A stretch of DNA of 64,000 bases, from NCBI RefSeq assembly GCF_016613415.1, contig NZ_JACWCT010000103.1, positions 1-64,000 on the forward strand, read 5' to 3'. Source of the stretch: Methylobacterium ajmalii (GTDB taxonomy: Bacteria > Pseudomonadota > Alphaproteobacteria > Rhizobiales > Beijerinckiaceae). The notes beneath the pieces are model-generated. The model was not told where the DNA came from. It saw only the letters and a program-made list of their open reading frames with translations, and did not search any database. Position 1 is the first letter of the stretch. Each line of letters starts with the position of its first letter. The position numbers were made by a program, and so were the translations under genes. Positions 27,521 through 37,046 of the stretch are shown in pieces.

Positions 27521-29202
27521 TTCACGGCCGCCAGGAAGCCGCCGACCTCGCGGGTCAGCCCGTCGGAGTGGCGGGACAGGGAGAGGGCCGCCTCGAGGAC
27601 CCGGCCGGCGGCGACACCGGTCTCGCCGGCCTCCCGGCGCAGGTCGCTCAGGGTCTCGGTGACGTGGCCGGTGCCGTGCGCCGCCTCGCCGACGCTGCGG
27701 GCGATCTCCTGCGTGGCCGCGCCCTGCTGCTCCATCACCGCCGCCACGGAGGTGGCGGAGGCCGACATCTCGCCGATCACCCGGCCGATGCGCTGGATGT
27801 CGGCGACGGCGGCCCGGGTCGCGGCCTGGATCGCCCCGACCTCGCCGGTGATCTCGTCCGTCGCCCGAGTGGTCTGGCCAGCGAGCGCCTTCACCTCGGC
27901 GGCGACGACCGCGAAGCCGCGGCCCGCCGCGCCGGCCCGTGCCGCCTCGATGGTGGCGTTGAGCGCCAGGAGGTTCGTCTGCGCGGCGATGTCGGCGATG
28001 ACCGAGACGACGCGCTCGATGCGCTCGGCGGCGACCGACAATTCGCTCACCGTGGCGTCGGTGCGGCGGGCATCCTCCACCGCCTGCCCGGCCATGCGCG
28101 AGGTCTGGACGACCTGCCCGACGATCTCCTGGATCGCGGCGGTCATCTCCTCGCTCGCCGCCGCGACGGCGTGGACGTGGCCGGAGGTCCGCTGCGCCAC
28201 GCCCGCCGCCGCGTCGGTGCGCCCGGCCCCGGCCTCGGCCCCCGCCGCCATCCCGCGGGCGGCGGCCTCCATGGTGCCGGCGGCCCCGGCGAGGTCGCGG
28301 GACAGGCTCTCGACCTTGGCCTCGAACTGCCGGGCGAGACCGTCGACCAGGGCGGCGCGCCGGGCCGCCGCCTCGGTGCGCTCGCCCTCCCGCTCGGTCA
28401 GGCGGCGCATCTCGGCGCCCGATTCCTTGAACACCTGCAGCGCCCGGGCGAGCGCGCCGATCTCGTCCCGCCGGCCGGTGCCGGCGACCGGGATCGCGAG
28501 GTCGCCCGCCGCGAGGGCGTTCATCGCCCGGGTCGTCCGGGCGAGCGGCCGTGCGATGCCCAGGACCGCGATGGCCGAGAGGACCGAGAAGGCGAGGACG
28601 AGCCCGAGCGCGGCCAAGAGGGTCAGGCGGGTCTTGGTCGCGGTGGCGGCGGCCTCGGCGGCGTCCCGGGCGGCCGAAAGCTCCGCGAGGGTCGCCTGCA
28701 CCCGCGCGTCGATGGCCACGGCGGCCTTGGCGCGGCGCCCGGCATCCTGCTCGCTCGACAGCGCAAAGGCGACGTCGGTCATGCCCTGCTGGGCGTTCGT
28801 CACCACCTTGCTCGAGAAGGCGAGGTAGTCGGCGACGCGGGCGCGCAGGTCCTCGTCCTGCGCGCGCTCGTCGTCGGTCCCGGCCAGCGCGACGAGTCGC
28901 TCGGCCTGCGCGCCGGCGATCTCCTCCGCCGCCCGGTGCTGCTTGGCCAGCGCCTGGCGGACTTCGTCGCTGCCCTCGATGATGACGCTGCGCTGGGCGA
29001 TCGCCGCCTCGGCGACGGCATTCTCGAGCCGCAGCGCCGACACCGCCCGGTTCGTGCGCACGTCGACGATCTCGCTCATCGTCCGGCCCATGGCGTCGAG
29101 GCCGCCGCGGGCGAGCCCGACCAGCCCGAGGGCGACGACGAGCACGAGGGCCGCCGGCAGGGCGAGCTTGGCGAGCAGCGGAAGGTCGTTGAAGCCGCGC
29201 AT
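27511..29202 (-). CDS. Methyl-accepting chemotaxis protein
   Basis: The 563-aa receptor has a first membrane helix at about 13-33, a helical-bundle periplasmic sensor of about 150 residues, a second helix at about 187-210, HAMP, and a signalling domain. The conserved hairpin tip appears as V-I-A-D-I-A-A-Q-T-N-L-L-A-L-N-A-T-I-E-A-A-R-A-G, and F-A-V-V-A-A-E-V-K-A-L-A follows. ATG 29202 is preceded by GGAGA; upstream codons in the frame are not family-like. No C-terminal CheR-binding pentapeptide: it ends A-A-V-K-A-A. The ligand is unknown. Its 3' end is tandemly duplicated. Confidence 0.93.
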   Translation of the reverse strand: MRGFNDLPLLAKLALPAALVLVVALGLVGLARGGLDAMGRTMSEIVDVRTNRAVSALRLENAVAEAAIAQRSVIIEGSDEVRQALAKQHRAAEEIAGAQAERLVALAGTDDERAQDEDLRARVADYLAFSSKVVTNAQQGMTDVAFALSSEQDAGRRAKAAVAIDARVQATLAELSAARDAAEAAATATKTRLTLLAALGLVLAFSVLSAIAVLGIARPLARTTRAMNALAAGDLAIPVAGTGRRDEIGALARALQVFKESGAEMRRLTEREGERTEAAARRAALVDGLARQFEAKVESLSRDLAGAAGTMEAAARGMAAGAEAGAGRTDAAAGVAQRTSGHVHAVAAASEEMTAAIQEIVGQVVQTSRMAGQAVEDARRTDATVSELSVAAERIERVVSVIADIAAQTNLLALNATIEAARAGAAGRGFAVVAAEVKALAGQTTRATDEITGEVGAIQAATRAAVADIQRIGRVIGEMSASATSVAAVMEQQGAATQEIARSVGEAAHGTGHVTETLSDLRREAGETGVAAGRVLEAALSLSRHSDGLTREVGGFLAAVKAA

Positions 29203-29671
29203 GTCCGGTCTCCGATCGCGGAATGCCCCGGACCGCTCGGCGGCACGTCCGGGACGCTTCGAAGACCCCAGGCTAGGGATTCGCGGGTTAAGGAGAGATG
29301 TGTATACTGCCCGGCATCCTAACATCCATCGATCGTCTTCGATGGCAAGACATCAAGTAGAGACGATTCATGTGAGATTATGAACAATATTTCTACGTTC
29401 GGCTGCAAGGCGGAATGATAGCTCCTGCTGCCGGCGGCGGGCGCGGCGTCGGGATCCTCGGGCGTGCGCTCGATCGCGGCGGGCCCCGGGTCGCGGCATG
29501 CCATCGGCCGCCGGGTCGCCGGTGTGATCGCCCGGGCGCCGCCGGACCCAACGTCAGGCTCGCCGCCGCGATTGTCCATCGCGAGGATTGCCGGTCGACG
29601 ATTGTCCGTCGCCAAGACGGCGCGAACACGGTAGAGCCGTCGGCAACCAGTCAGACGCGGGTTGTCGAGCG
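29203..29671. other. Divergent promoter region between chemoreceptor and small protein gene
   Basis: These 469 bp have no convincing gene. Bases about 29280-29400 are AT-richer and hold a short inverted repeat at 29326-29345 (CCATCGA/TCGATGG), a reasonable place for the chemoreceptor promoter. A direct repeat-like run (GATTGTCCATCGCGAGGATTGCCGG... GATTGTCCGTCGCCAAG) occurs at about 29570-29620. Confidence 0.3.
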
Positions 29672-29842
29672 ATGAGCGAATCCACCGACCGGTTCAAGCG
29701 CGCGCCCAAGCGCAAGACCGCCCAGGCGCGCACCCTCACGGTGTCGCCCGAGGCCAAGGCGGCCTACGAGAAGATGATCCGCGACAAGGAGGAGCGCGAG
29801 GCCTACGCCCGCAACCTCCCCGCCGACCAGAAGCCGCGCTGA
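29672..29842 (+). CDS. Small highly charged hypothetical protein (56 aa)
   Basis: ATG 29672 gives a 56-residue Lys/Arg/Glu-rich protein (K-R-A-P-K-R-K-T-A-Q-A-R near the start, then a helix rich in K-E-E-R-E). It has no membrane segment or cysteine. The frame is convergent with der, ending 9 bp from its stop. Composition suggests a small cytoplasmic or nucleic-acid-associated protein, but I recognise no family. Confidence 0.6.
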   Translation: MSESTDRFKRAPKRKTAQARTLTVSPEAKAAYEKMIRDKEEREAYARNLPADQKPR

Positions 29843-29851
29843 CGCCCGCCG

Positions 29852-31198
29852 CTACTCGCTCTTGTCGAACGGGTTCTTCGACGTCCGGAGCGACAGGCGG
29901 ATCGGCACGCCCGGCAGCTCGAAGGCCTCGCGCAGGCTGTTGACGAGGTAGCGGGTGTAGGATTTCGGCAGCGCGTCGAGCTGGTTGCCGAACAGGGCGA
30001 AGTGCGGCGGGCGCGCCTTCACCTGGGTGGCGTAGCGGATCTTGACCCGCCGGCCGGACACCGCCGGCGGCGGGTTGGCCTGCGTCGCCTCGCTGAGCCA
30101 CTGGTTGATCTTGGCAGTCGAGATGCGCCGGTTCCACACCTCGGCGGTCGAGGTCACGGCGTGCATCAGCCGGTCGATGCCCTCGCCGGCGAGCCCCGAG
30201 AGCGGCACCACCGCGGCGCCGCGCACCTGCGGCAGCAGGCGGGTCGCCTTCTCCTTGAGGTCCTTCAGGAGCCCGGGCTGGTCGGCGACGAGGTCCCACT
30301 TGTTGAGGCCGATGACGAGGGCGCGGCCCTCCGACTCGACGAGATCGACGATGGTGAGGTCCTGCTTCTCGAACGGGATCGTGGCGTCGAGGAGCACCAC
30401 GACGACCTCGGCGAAGCGCACGGCGCGCAACCCGTCCGAGACCGCGAGCTTCTCGAGCTTGTCGTCGATCCGGGCGCGGCGGCGCATCCCGGCGGTGTCG
30501 TGCAGCTTGATCCGGCGGCCGCGCCACTCCCAGTCGATCGAGATCGAATCGCGGGTGATGCCGGCCTCGGGGCCGACGAGGAGCCGGTCCTCGCCCAGCA
30601 TGCGATTGATCAGCGTCGACTTGCCGGCATTCGGCCGGCCGACGATCGCGACCTTGAGGGGCTTGCCCTCGCCGCCCTCCTCGTCGTCCTCGTCGTCGGG
30701 CTCCGGCAGCACCGCTTCGAGCGCGTCGAGGAGGTCGCCCATGCCCTCGCCGTGCTCGGCCGAGAGCGGGACGGGATCGCCCAGGCCCAGCGCGAAGGCC
30801 TCGTAGGCGCCCGCCATGCCGGCGCCGCCCTCGGCCTTGTTGGCGAGCAGGATCACCGGCTTGTCGGAGCGGCGGACCAGCTCGGCGAAGGGCTGGTCGG
30901 CCGGCAGCAGGCCCGCGCGGGCATCGATCACGAACAGGACCGCGTCGGCCTCGGCGATGGCGGCCTCGGTCTGGGCGCGCATCCGGCCGGCGAGCGAGTC
31001 GGCCTCGGCCTCTTCCAGCCCGGCGGTGTCGAGGATGCGGAAGCGCAGGTGGCCGAGGCGCACCTCGCCCTCGCGCCGGTCGCGGGTCACGCCCGGGCGG
31101 TCGTCGACGAGGGCGAGCTTCTTGCCGACGAGGCGGTTGAACAGCGTCGACTTGCCGACGTTGGGACGCCCGACGATCGCGACGATGGGCATCGACAT
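29852..31198 (-). CDS. der: Ribosome assembly GTPase Der (EngA)
   Basis: The 448-aa protein has the Der hallmark of two GTPase domains in tandem. The first P-loop is at residues 10-17 (G-R-P-N-V-G-K-S), with D-T-A-G-L and N-K-A-E. The second is near 186 (G-R-P-N-A-G-K-S), with D-T-A-G-M and N-K-W-D, followed by the KH-like C-terminal domain. An acidic D/E-rich linker separates them. Der is essential for 50S assembly. The YfgM-like gene upstream mirrors the gammaproteobacterial yfgM-bamB-der neighbourhood without bamB. Confidence 0.96.
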   Translation of the reverse strand: MSMPIVAIVGRPNVGKSTLFNRLVGKKLALVDDRPGVTRDRREGEVRLGHLRFRILDTAGLEEAEADSLAGRMRAQTEAAIAEADAVLFVIDARAGLLPADQPFAELVRRSDKPVILLANKAEGGAGMAGAYEAFALGLGDPVPLSAEHGEGMGDLLDALEAVLPEPDDEDDEEGGEGKPLKVAIVGRPNAGKSTLINRMLGEDRLLVGPEAGITRDSISIDWEWRGRRIKLHDTAGMRRRARIDDKLEKLAVSDGLRAVRFAEVVVVLLDATIPFEKQDLTIVDLVESEGRALVIGLNKWDLVADQPGLLKDLKEKATRLLPQVRGAAVVPLSGLAGEGIDRLMHAVTSTAEVWNRRISTAKINQWLSEATQANPPPAVSGRRVKIRYATQVKARPPHFALFGNQLDALPKSYTRYLVNSLREAFELPGVPIRLSLRTSKNPFDKSE

Positions 31199-31302
31199 GG
31201 AGGTCTTCCTAAAAATAGCAGCGGGCGGGCACGCCGCGAGGCGCGCCGCCCTGTGTCTGAGGTCATGATGCGGGACGGAGACGCCCCGCGCTACGGGGAT
31301 CT

Positions 31303-32112
31303 CTAGCGCGTCGCCGGAGCCTCGGGCGCATTAGGCTCGGGCGCGGGAGCCTCGGAGGCCGCCGGAGCGTCCTCGTGGGTCTCGGGCTCGGGGGCGGGCG
31401 TGCCCAGGAAGGCCGGCGGGCGCGGCGCGGCCGGCGCCGGGGCCGCCGCCGCGGTCACCTGCACGGGACCGCCGGCCACCAGGCCGACATAGATCTCGAG
31501 GCGCTGGCGCAGGCCGGCGGGGGTCTCGCGGTCGGCGGCGATCTGGTCGAACCAGCGCCCGGCGCCCTCGAAGTCGCCCTTCTTCAGGGCCACGAGGCCG
31601 AGCGTCTCGCGGGCGGTGTGGCGGAAGGCGCTCGACGGGGCGGCGAGGCTCTGGAGGCTGTTGAGCGCGCCCGCATCGTCCTTGTCGACGAGGAGGAGCG
31701 CCCCGCGCAGGCGGGCGAGGTCGCGCAGGGACTGGCCCACGGCGCTGTCGTCGGCGATGGTCCCGTAGGCCTTGGCGCCGGCCGCCGGATCGGCCTTGCC
31801 GGCCTCCGCCGCGGCGCGCAGGCGCGCCAGCAGACGGTAGCCGAACGGCGCGTCGGCGACCACGCCCGCGAAGGCTTTCTCGGCATCCTCCGGCGTGCCG
31901 TCCTTGGCGCGGCGCAGGGCCTCCTCGAAGCGCAGGCTCGCCGCCTCGGATTGCTGGGCTTGCGCGTGCTGCCAGTAGCGCCAGCCGCCGACACCCAGGA
32001 CCACCAGCACCGCGAGACCGATGAACACGCCGCTGTAGCGCGACCAGATCTGCGCCAGGCGGTCGCGCCGGTACTCGTCGTTGACCTCGCGGATGAACTC
32101 GTTCTCGCTCAT
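31303..32112 (-). CDS. YfgM-like membrane-anchored TPR protein
   Basis: The 269-aa protein has a short cytoplasmic start ([16 protein letters not shown]), one membrane helix at about 28-45, and a periplasmic TPR-like helical domain. It ends in an Ala/Pro/Glu tail that looks disordered. The N-terminal motif and topology match the TPR_21/YfgM family, ancillary to the SecYEG translocon and periplasmic chaperones. It lies 104 bp upstream of der on the same strand. Confidence 0.82.
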   Translation of the reverse strand: MSENEFIREVNDEYRRDRLAQIWSRYSGVFIGLAVLVVLGVGGWRYWQHAQAQQSEAASLRFEEALRRAKDGTPEDAEKAFAGVVADAPFGYRLLARLRAAAEAGKADPAAGAKAYGTIADDSAVGQSLRDLARLRGALLLVDKDDAGALNSLQSLAAPSSAFRHTARETLGLVALKKGDFEGAGRWFDQIAADRETPAGLRQRLEIYVGLVAGGPVQVTAAAAPAPAAPRPPAFLGTPAPEPETHEDAPAASEAPAPEPNAPEAPATR

Positions 32113-32253
32113 GATCTCTTTGGCTCGATCTCTTGGCTCGCCGCCACCAGTGAGCCGGTGGGCTCTTCGCCGCGACCGTGCGACAGGGCCGGTCGCGTAG
32201 CACAGTCCCGGCGGGAAGTCAGGCCTGGCGAACGATTGCGCCCGACGCGGGAC

Positions 32254-32847
32254 TCAAGCCTGGCCGGGCCAGACCGCGACGCCGATGAGCCAGGGGTGCA
32301 GCACCCGGGCGAAGACGAACCAGGCGGCGACGCCGATGACCACGGCGAGCGCGTCGTTGCGCCAGCCCGCCGGCGCGGCCACGGGGCCGCCATGCGGCCG
32401 CACCTCGTCCCGGCGCTTGGCGCTGATGCGGGCCATCACCGCCCAGGCCAGGATCGTCCCGAACAGGACGATCGAGCCGAGATCGCCGTTGGCGAGAAGG
32501 TGGGCGGTGGCCCAGATCTTCACGCCGAGCAGCATCGGGTGCTTCGCCTTCGCCTTGATCCGGCCCGGCAGGTAGGCGGCGACGAAGGAGATGAAGGCGA
32601 GGAGCACCAGCAGCAGGGCGAGGTGCCGGGTCCAGACCGGCGGCGACCACACCTCGATATAGCCGTGCGCCCGGTACTGGCCGTAGCCGTAGCCGAGCAG
32701 CACGAGACCGGCGAGGGCGGCGACCGAGTAGCCGATCTTGTAGGGCCCCTCCCCCACCCGCCCGATCAGGGCGGCGCGGGGCCCGCGCAGCATCGTGAAG
32801 GCGTGGGTGCCGAGGAAGAGCACGAGGCCGGCGAGCAGGAGCAGCAT
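32254..32847 (-). CDS. NnrU family membrane protein
   Basis: The 197-aa protein has six hydrophobic helices and the NnrU pattern: F-L-G-T-H-A near the N-terminus, R-H-L-A-L-L-L-V-L-L, and the central H-P-M-L-L-G-V-K-I-W-A-T-A-H-L-L-A-N-G-D. The family is linked to nitric oxide/nitrite metabolism and to isoprenoid (carotenoid isomerase-like) enzymes, so the biochemical role here is open. No denitrification genes are near. ATG 32847 is the probable start. Confidence 0.85.
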   Translation of the reverse strand: MLLLLAGLVLFLGTHAFTMLRGPRAALIGRVGEGPYKIGYSVAALAGLVLLGYGYGQYRAHGYIEVWSPPVWTRHLALLLVLLAFISFVAAYLPGRIKAKAKHPMLLGVKIWATAHLLANGDLGSIVLFGTILAWAVMARISAKRRDEVRPHGGPVAAPAGWRNDALAVVIGVAAWFVFARVLHPWLIGVAVWPGQA

Positions 32848-32952
32848 CGGGATGAGAAACCTTGCGGGGACAACGGCTCGATTCGCGGAAAGGCCGCAAG
32901 CAAGCCTCAAGCACTCTGGCGCAGGCTCTGCGGCCAAGTCCAGGGACGCCGC

Positions 32953-34116
32953 ATGCTCCTCCGCCTCATCCTCGCGTGTCTCTGCGTCGCGGCCGTGACG
33001 GCCGCCGACGCCGTGGACGCCGCCGAACCGCCGCTCTCGGCGCTGACCCTGGTCGGCGCGCCCCGCACGGTGTTCAAGGCCGGCCGGGACGCCTGCGACG
33101 GGCACGACGTGCCGGACGCCCCCGCGCGCGCCGTCCGCGAGGCCGATGGCGGGATCGCGCTGTTCGGGATGCATTACCGCAACCGGGCCCTGCGCGGGCG
33201 CGACTTCGACACCTTGAAGCTCGACTGCGCGGTCGTGCTCGATTCCGCCTTCAAGCCGGAGCCCGAGGCCTTCGACGACCGGACCTGGATCACCGCCACC
33301 TGGACCGAGGACGGCCGGCGGATCGAGGCGCTGCTGCACGAGGAGTACCATGCCGACGAGCACGGCCGCTGCCGCACCACCGGCGTGCTCGCCTGCTGGT
33401 ACAACGCCGTGCTGGCCGCCCGCTCGACCGACGGCGGGCGCAGCTTCACCCGCGCGACGCCCCCGACGGTCGTGGCGGCGGCTCCCTTCCGCCAGGAGGT
33501 CGAGCAGGGCCGCCACCGCGGCTTCTTCAACCCCTCGAACATCGTCGCCGACGGACGCTACCGCTACTTCTACGCCTCGACCACCGGCTGGACCGGCCAG
33601 CCCTTCGGCGTCTGCCTGTTTCGCAGCGACGACGTGAGCGATCCCGCCCGCTGGCGCGCCCATGACGGCAAGGACTTTTCCGCCCGCTTTCCCAACCCCT
33701 ATCTCAAGAGCGCCAAACCCACCGGCACCTGCGCCCCGGTGGCGCCGTTCCCGGCCCCGGTCGGCTCGGTCAGCCGCCACCGCGGCACCGGCGCCTGGAT
33801 CGCGGTGTTCCAGGCTGCGTCCGGCGGCGTGTTTCCGCGCTCGGGGATCTACTGGAGCACCTCGCGCGACCTGCTGGCCTGGGACGCGCCGCGCCTGCTG
33901 ATCGCCGGCTCCACCCTCTACGACGATCCCTGCGGAGCCGGCGGCGAGCTCGTCAGCTATCCCTCCCTCATCGATCCCGCCGCGCCCGGCCGCAACTTCG
34001 ACACGGTGGGGGACAGCGCGACGCTCTTCTATGTCACGCTCAAGACCAGGGGCTGCGAGATCACCTCCGAGCGCGACCTCGTGCGGCGGCAGGTCTCGAT
34101 CAAGGTCTGGCCGTGA
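32953..34116 (+). CDS. Exported beta-propeller-like protein of unknown function
   Basis: The 387-aa protein begins with a signal peptide (residues 1-24, ending V-D-A-A-E). The body has repeated strand motifs such as A-R-S-T-D-G-G-R-S-F-T (BNR/Asp-box-like), W-S-T-S-R-D-L-L-A-W and F-F-N-P-S-N-I-V. These suggest a five-bladed propeller as in GH43/GH32 or sialidase-like folds. Six or more cysteines suit a periplasmic location. I cannot identify catalytic acids with certainty, so no activity is claimed. It is divergent from nnrU by 105 bp. Confidence 0.7.
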   Translation: MLLRLILACLCVAAVTAADAVDAAEPPLSALTLVGAPRTVFKAGRDACDGHDVPDAPARAVREADGGIALFGMHYRNRALRGRDFDTLKLDCAVVLDSAFKPEPEAFDDRTWITATWTEDGRRIEALLHEEYHADEHGRCRTTGVLACWYNAVLAARSTDGGRSFTRATPPTVVAAAPFRQEVEQGRHRGFFNPSNIVADGRYRYFYASTTGWTGQPFGVCLFRSDDVSDPARWRAHDGKDFSARFPNPYLKSAKPTGTCAPVAPFPAPVGSVSRHRGTGAWIAVFQAASGGVFPRSGIYWSTSRDLLAWDAPRLLIAGSTLYDDPCGAGGELVSYPSLIDPAAPGRNFDTVGDSATLFYVTLKTRGCEITSERDLVRRQVSIKVWP

Positions 34117-34180
34117 GACCGCTAGTCTTCGCCCTCTCCCTCCGTCAGGATATCTGGACGGACATGCGGGAGGAACGGCG

Positions 34181-34774
34181 ATGCGGTGGTGGGCTCTGGC
34201 GGTCGCGGCGCCCCTCTCGCTCGCGGGGGCCGATCCCACGCCCGCGATGAGCCTGTCGGAGAGCGGCGACCGGGTGACGCTCGTCGGCTCCATCGTGCCG
34301 GGCGACGGCGAGGCCTTCGCCCGTTTCCTCGCCGGACCGCACGCCCGGCTGCTGCGGGTCGTCTATCTCGACAGCGGCGGCGGCAAGGTGCTGGAGGGCA
34401 TCGCCATCGGCCGGGCGATCCGCCGGGCTGGCCTCGTCACGGCGGTCGACGCGCAGGCCGCGCGGTGCGACAGCGCCTGCACGCTGATCTTCGCCGGCGG
34501 CGTGCGGCGCCACTATATCCACGGCGAGGACGTCTACGAGGGAATGTCGGGCCGCTCCGGCCTCGGCTTCCACACCGCGCATCGCCCTGGCAGCCGGACC
34601 GAAGCCACCACGCTCAACGCGCACGGCACCGAGAACATGCGGCGGTTCTACGCCGAGATGGGCCAGCCCGGCGCCGCGACGCTGGTCGACAAGGCGGCGT
34701 TCAACACCCTGTATCGCCCCTCCGGCAGTACCGCGCTCGGCCTCGGCATCGCTACGAGCCTCCAGGCGCCGTGA
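34181..34774 (+). CDS. Exported ClpP/crotonase-fold protein (COG3904-like)
   Basis: The 197-aa protein starts at ATG 34181 behind GGGAGGAAC, with a short signal peptide. The V-V-Y-L-D-S-G-G-G segment (residues 60-68) and C-D-S-A-C-T-L-I-F-A-G-G (96-107) match ClpP-like periplasmic proteins, with Ser98 at the nucleophile position between two cysteines. A catalytic His could be in the L-G-F-H-T-A-H loop. Probably an envelope serine hydrolase; substrate unknown. Confidence 0.78.
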   Translation: MRWWALAVAAPLSLAGADPTPAMSLSESGDRVTLVGSIVPGDGEAFARFLAGPHARLLRVVYLDSGGGKVLEGIAIGRAIRRAGLVTAVDAQAARCDSACTLIFAGGVRRHYIHGEDVYEGMSGRSGLGFHTAHRPGSRTEATTLNAHGTENMRRFYAEMGQPGAATLVDKAAFNTLYRPSGSTALGLGIATSLQAP

Positions 34775-34799
34775 GCGGCGCCGGACGGACAGCATGCCC

Positions 34800-35024
34800 T
34801 CACACGGCCGGCGGCTCCGGCAGGTAGCCGGCATCGCGCAACGCCGCCTCGACGGCGTCGCACAGGGCGCCCTCGGGATCGTCGTTGACGGCGGGCGGGG
34901 GCGTGAGCGGCACCATCGGGGCGAAACGGGCCGCGTCCTCTGGCGGGGCCGCCAGGATGGCGTCCTGCGGGATATCCCCGCCGGGAGACGGTGCGCGCAG
35001 GGTCGAGAAGAGCCGGCCGATCAT
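34800..35024 (-). CDS. Small hypothetical protein (74 aa)
   Basis: Starting at ATG 35024, the product is a 74-residue Pro/Ala-rich acidic protein without membrane segment or cysteine motif (one Cys in G-A-L-C-D-A-V-E-A-A-L). A TTG at 35066 would add 14 residues. It is convergent with the ClpP-like gene and divergent from the SDR. I recognise no family; the gene call rests on codon-usage feel and placement. Confidence 0.5.
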   Translation of the reverse strand: MIGRLFSTLRAPSPGGDIPQDAILAAPPEDAARFAPMVPLTPPPAVNDDPEGALCDAVEAALRDAGYLPEPPAV

Positions 35025-35178
35025 GCGGGTCGTTTCTCGCGTCCTCGGGATCCTTTTGGCGTGCAAGGAACGTGCGAGCGCGCCGTTTCGATCCGTGCGG
35101 CCGGTGCGTCGCCCCTTTTCGCCGCCCGCCGCACCCCCATCTCGTCAACTCCTCGTCCCGTCACGGGAGCCCCCGCGG

Positions 35179-36105
35179 ATGCCCTGGACCACCGCCCTGA
35201 TCCCGCCCCAGGCCGGGCGCCGCGCGCTCGTCACCGGGGCGACGAGCGGCATCGGCTACGAGGCGGCCCTCGCGCTCGCCGGCGCCGGCGCGGAGGTCGT
35301 GATCGCGGCCCGGGACGCCGGCCGGGCGGAGGCGTCCGCGCGGGCGATCCGGCGCGCCCATCCCGGAGCGCAGGTCGGCTGGCGCCTCCTCGATACCGGG
35401 CGCCTCGCCTCGGTGCGGGCCTTCGCGGACGGGTGGCGCGCCGAGGGCGGCCCGATCGACCTCATGCTCCTGAACGCCGGCATCGCCGCGGTGCCGCGGC
35501 GCGAGGAGACCGAGGACGGGTTCGAGCGGCAATTCGCCACCAACTATCTCGGCCACTTCGCCCTGACCGGGCTGCTGCTGCCGCACATGCGGAGCGGGGC
35601 CGGGGCGCCGGCCCGGGTGGTCGCGGTGGCGAGCATCGCCCATCGGTCGGGCGTCGTCGCCTTCGACGACCTGCAGCGCCGCCGCCGCTACGGGCCGCAG
35701 GCGACCTACCGGCAGACGAAGCTCGCGATGCTGATGTTCGCCCTCGAGCTCGACCGGCGCCTGCGCGCCGCCGGCTCGTCCGCCCGGTCGCTCGCGGCCC
35801 ATCCGGGCCTCGCCGCCACGGAGATCGCCCGGCGCGGCGACCGGGCCGGGCCGCTGGCGGCGCGCATCGGCAAGGGCCTCCTGGGGCTCCTCGGCCAGTC
35901 CGCGGCGCGCGGCGCCCTGCCGCTCCTCTACGCCGCCACCGCGCCGGAGGCCGAGGGCGGCGGCTATTACGGCCCGGACGGCCCCTGGGAGATCCGCGGC
36001 GATCCGGGACCGGCCGGGATCGCGCTCCATGCCCGCGACCCCGAGGCGGGCGCGCGGCTCTGGGCCGTGTCGGAAGCGCTGACGGGCGTCGCCGTCCGGC
36101 CCTGA
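35179..36105 (+). CDS. Retinol dehydrogenase-like SDR
   Basis: The 308-aa SDR has T-G-A-T-S-G-I-G for the cofactor, L-N-A-G-I, V-A-S-I-A-H for the active-site Ser and Y-R-Q-T-K for Tyr/Lys. The N-Y-L-G-H-F-A-L-T motif and A-H-P-G stretch place it in the retinol dehydrogenase/WW-domain-oxidoreductase-like branch common in bacteria. Substrate unknown. ATG 35179 is chosen because upstream sequence in the frame is not SDR-like. Confidence 0.87.
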   Translation: MPWTTALIPPQAGRRALVTGATSGIGYEAALALAGAGAEVVIAARDAGRAEASARAIRRAHPGAQVGWRLLDTGRLASVRAFADGWRAEGGPIDLMLLNAGIAAVPRREETEDGFERQFATNYLGHFALTGLLLPHMRSGAGAPARVVAVASIAHRSGVVAFDDLQRRRRYGPQATYRQTKLAMLMFALELDRRLRAAGSSARSLAAHPGLAATEIARRGDRAGPLAARIGKGLLGLLGQSAARGALPLLYAATAPEAEGGGYYGPDGPWEIRGDPGPAGIALHARDPEAGARLWAVSEALTGVAVRP

Positions 36106-36128
36106 GATCCGGCGATCCGGGATCGCCC

Positions 36129-36539
36129 CTACTCGTCGTCCCCGTCGACCGCCGGGGCCGGGACGGTGTGCCCGATCGTGCGGAGCGCCGGGGCGGAGGC
36201 CACCCGGGAGCGGGCGGGCATCATGCCGGCCGCGAAGGCGACGAAGCCGGCGGCGTCGCGCAGGTCGGCCGACTGGCGCGGATCCCGGGCGATCAGGGCG
36301 GCCTCCCGCTGCAGGCGGGCGTTGCAGGCCGGCGAGGGCAGGCCGCCGCTGGGCGTGCAGGCGTCGTGCCGGGCGCAGGCCGCATCGAGGGCGTCGACGG
36401 GCGGCAACGGCGCATTGTTGCCCGGGCCGCAGTAATTGCCGTGGATGAGGAGGGCTGGCGGCCGGTCCTGGGCGAGGGCAGAGCCCAGGGCGGCGGTGGA
36501 CAGGCCGCAGGCGAGGATGAGCGGGGTGGCGAGGCGCAT
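36129..36539 (-). CDS. Exported phospholipase A2-like protein
   Basis: The 136-aa protein has a signal peptide (1-23, A-L-A-Q) and then the compact PLA2 pattern: H-G-N-Y-C-G-P-G (a calcium-loop-like segment with Cys37) and L-D-A-A-C-A-R-H-D-A-C, in which His58-Asp59 are the catalytic pair flanked by Cys55 and Cys61. The remainder is alpha-helical with an Ala-rich end. It is likely a small secreted or periplasmic lipase; activity is inference. An ATG at 36560 would add seven residues. Confidence 0.72.
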   Translation of the reverse strand: MRLATPLILACGLSTAALGSALAQDRPPALLIHGNYCGPGNNAPLPPVDALDAACARHDACTPSGGLPSPACNARLQREAALIARDPRQSADLRDAAGFVAFAAGMMPARSRVASAPALRTIGHTVPAPAVDGDDE

Positions 36540-36605
36540 CGTCGAGGAGTCCCTTCGCATAGCGAGACGATCCTTGGGATCCGGCAATCCCTCGGAGCGA
36601 GCCGT

Positions 36606-36635
36606 CCAGGGTGGATCGGCCCAGGATGGATCGGC
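36606..36635. repeat. Tandem 15-bp repeat
   Basis: CCAGGGTGGATCGGC (36606-36620) is followed directly by CCAGGATGGATCGGC (36621-36635), one mismatch. It lies in the 267-bp gap upstream of the PLA2-like gene; the spacing would suit a pair of regulator half-sites, but no regulator is known. Confidence 0.6.
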
Positions 36636-36806
36636 TTCAGCCGACATGTGGCGGCAAACGGGGGACCCACGGCGCCGGTTCCGGGGTTGCGTCGGACGGT
36701 CTCGCTTCCCGGGGCGGTTGCTCGCCGGATCGGGGGCGCATGACGACCTGATCCGTGCCGGATCCACGAGAAAGAGCACCCGGCAAGACTTGCCGGGCCG
36801 GGCCGG

Positions 36807-37046
36807 ATGCCAAATGTAGGACGGATGATCGCATCCGATTCCGACATGCCCGGGTCGCGCGAGCCGTCCGGCGGCAGCCCGACCCTCGACGCGGCGAGCC
36901 GGGAGCGGCTCGGCCGCTACCTCCAGGCCCTCTACGAGCCCGTGCTCGACGAAGGACTCGATCCGCGCCTCGCCGAGCTGATGCGCCAGCTCGACCGCGA
37001 CCGGGCCGAGCCGAACGAAGGATCGCCCGGCGGGCCGGATCATTGA
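36807..37046 (+). CDS. NepR-like anti-sigma factor candidate
   Basis: The 79-aa protein is predicted to be unstructured at both ends with one helical module: R-L-G-R-Y-L-Q-A-L-Y-E-P-V-L-D-E-G-L-D-P followed by R-L-A-E-L-M-R-Q-L-D. That helix-turn-helix spacing (Y-x-x-V-x-x-E-x-x-x-x-R-x-x-x-L-x-x-x-L) is the NepR signature that holds the ECF sigma factor EcfG in the alphaproteobacterial general stress response. No phyR or ecfG gene is beside it, so this would be an orphan paralogue. Possible starts are ATG 36807, 36825 and 36846. Confidence 0.5.
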   Translation: MPNVGRMIASDSDMPGSREPSGGSPTLDAASRERLGRYLQALYEPVLDEGLDPRLAELMRQLDRDRAEPNEGSPGGPDH

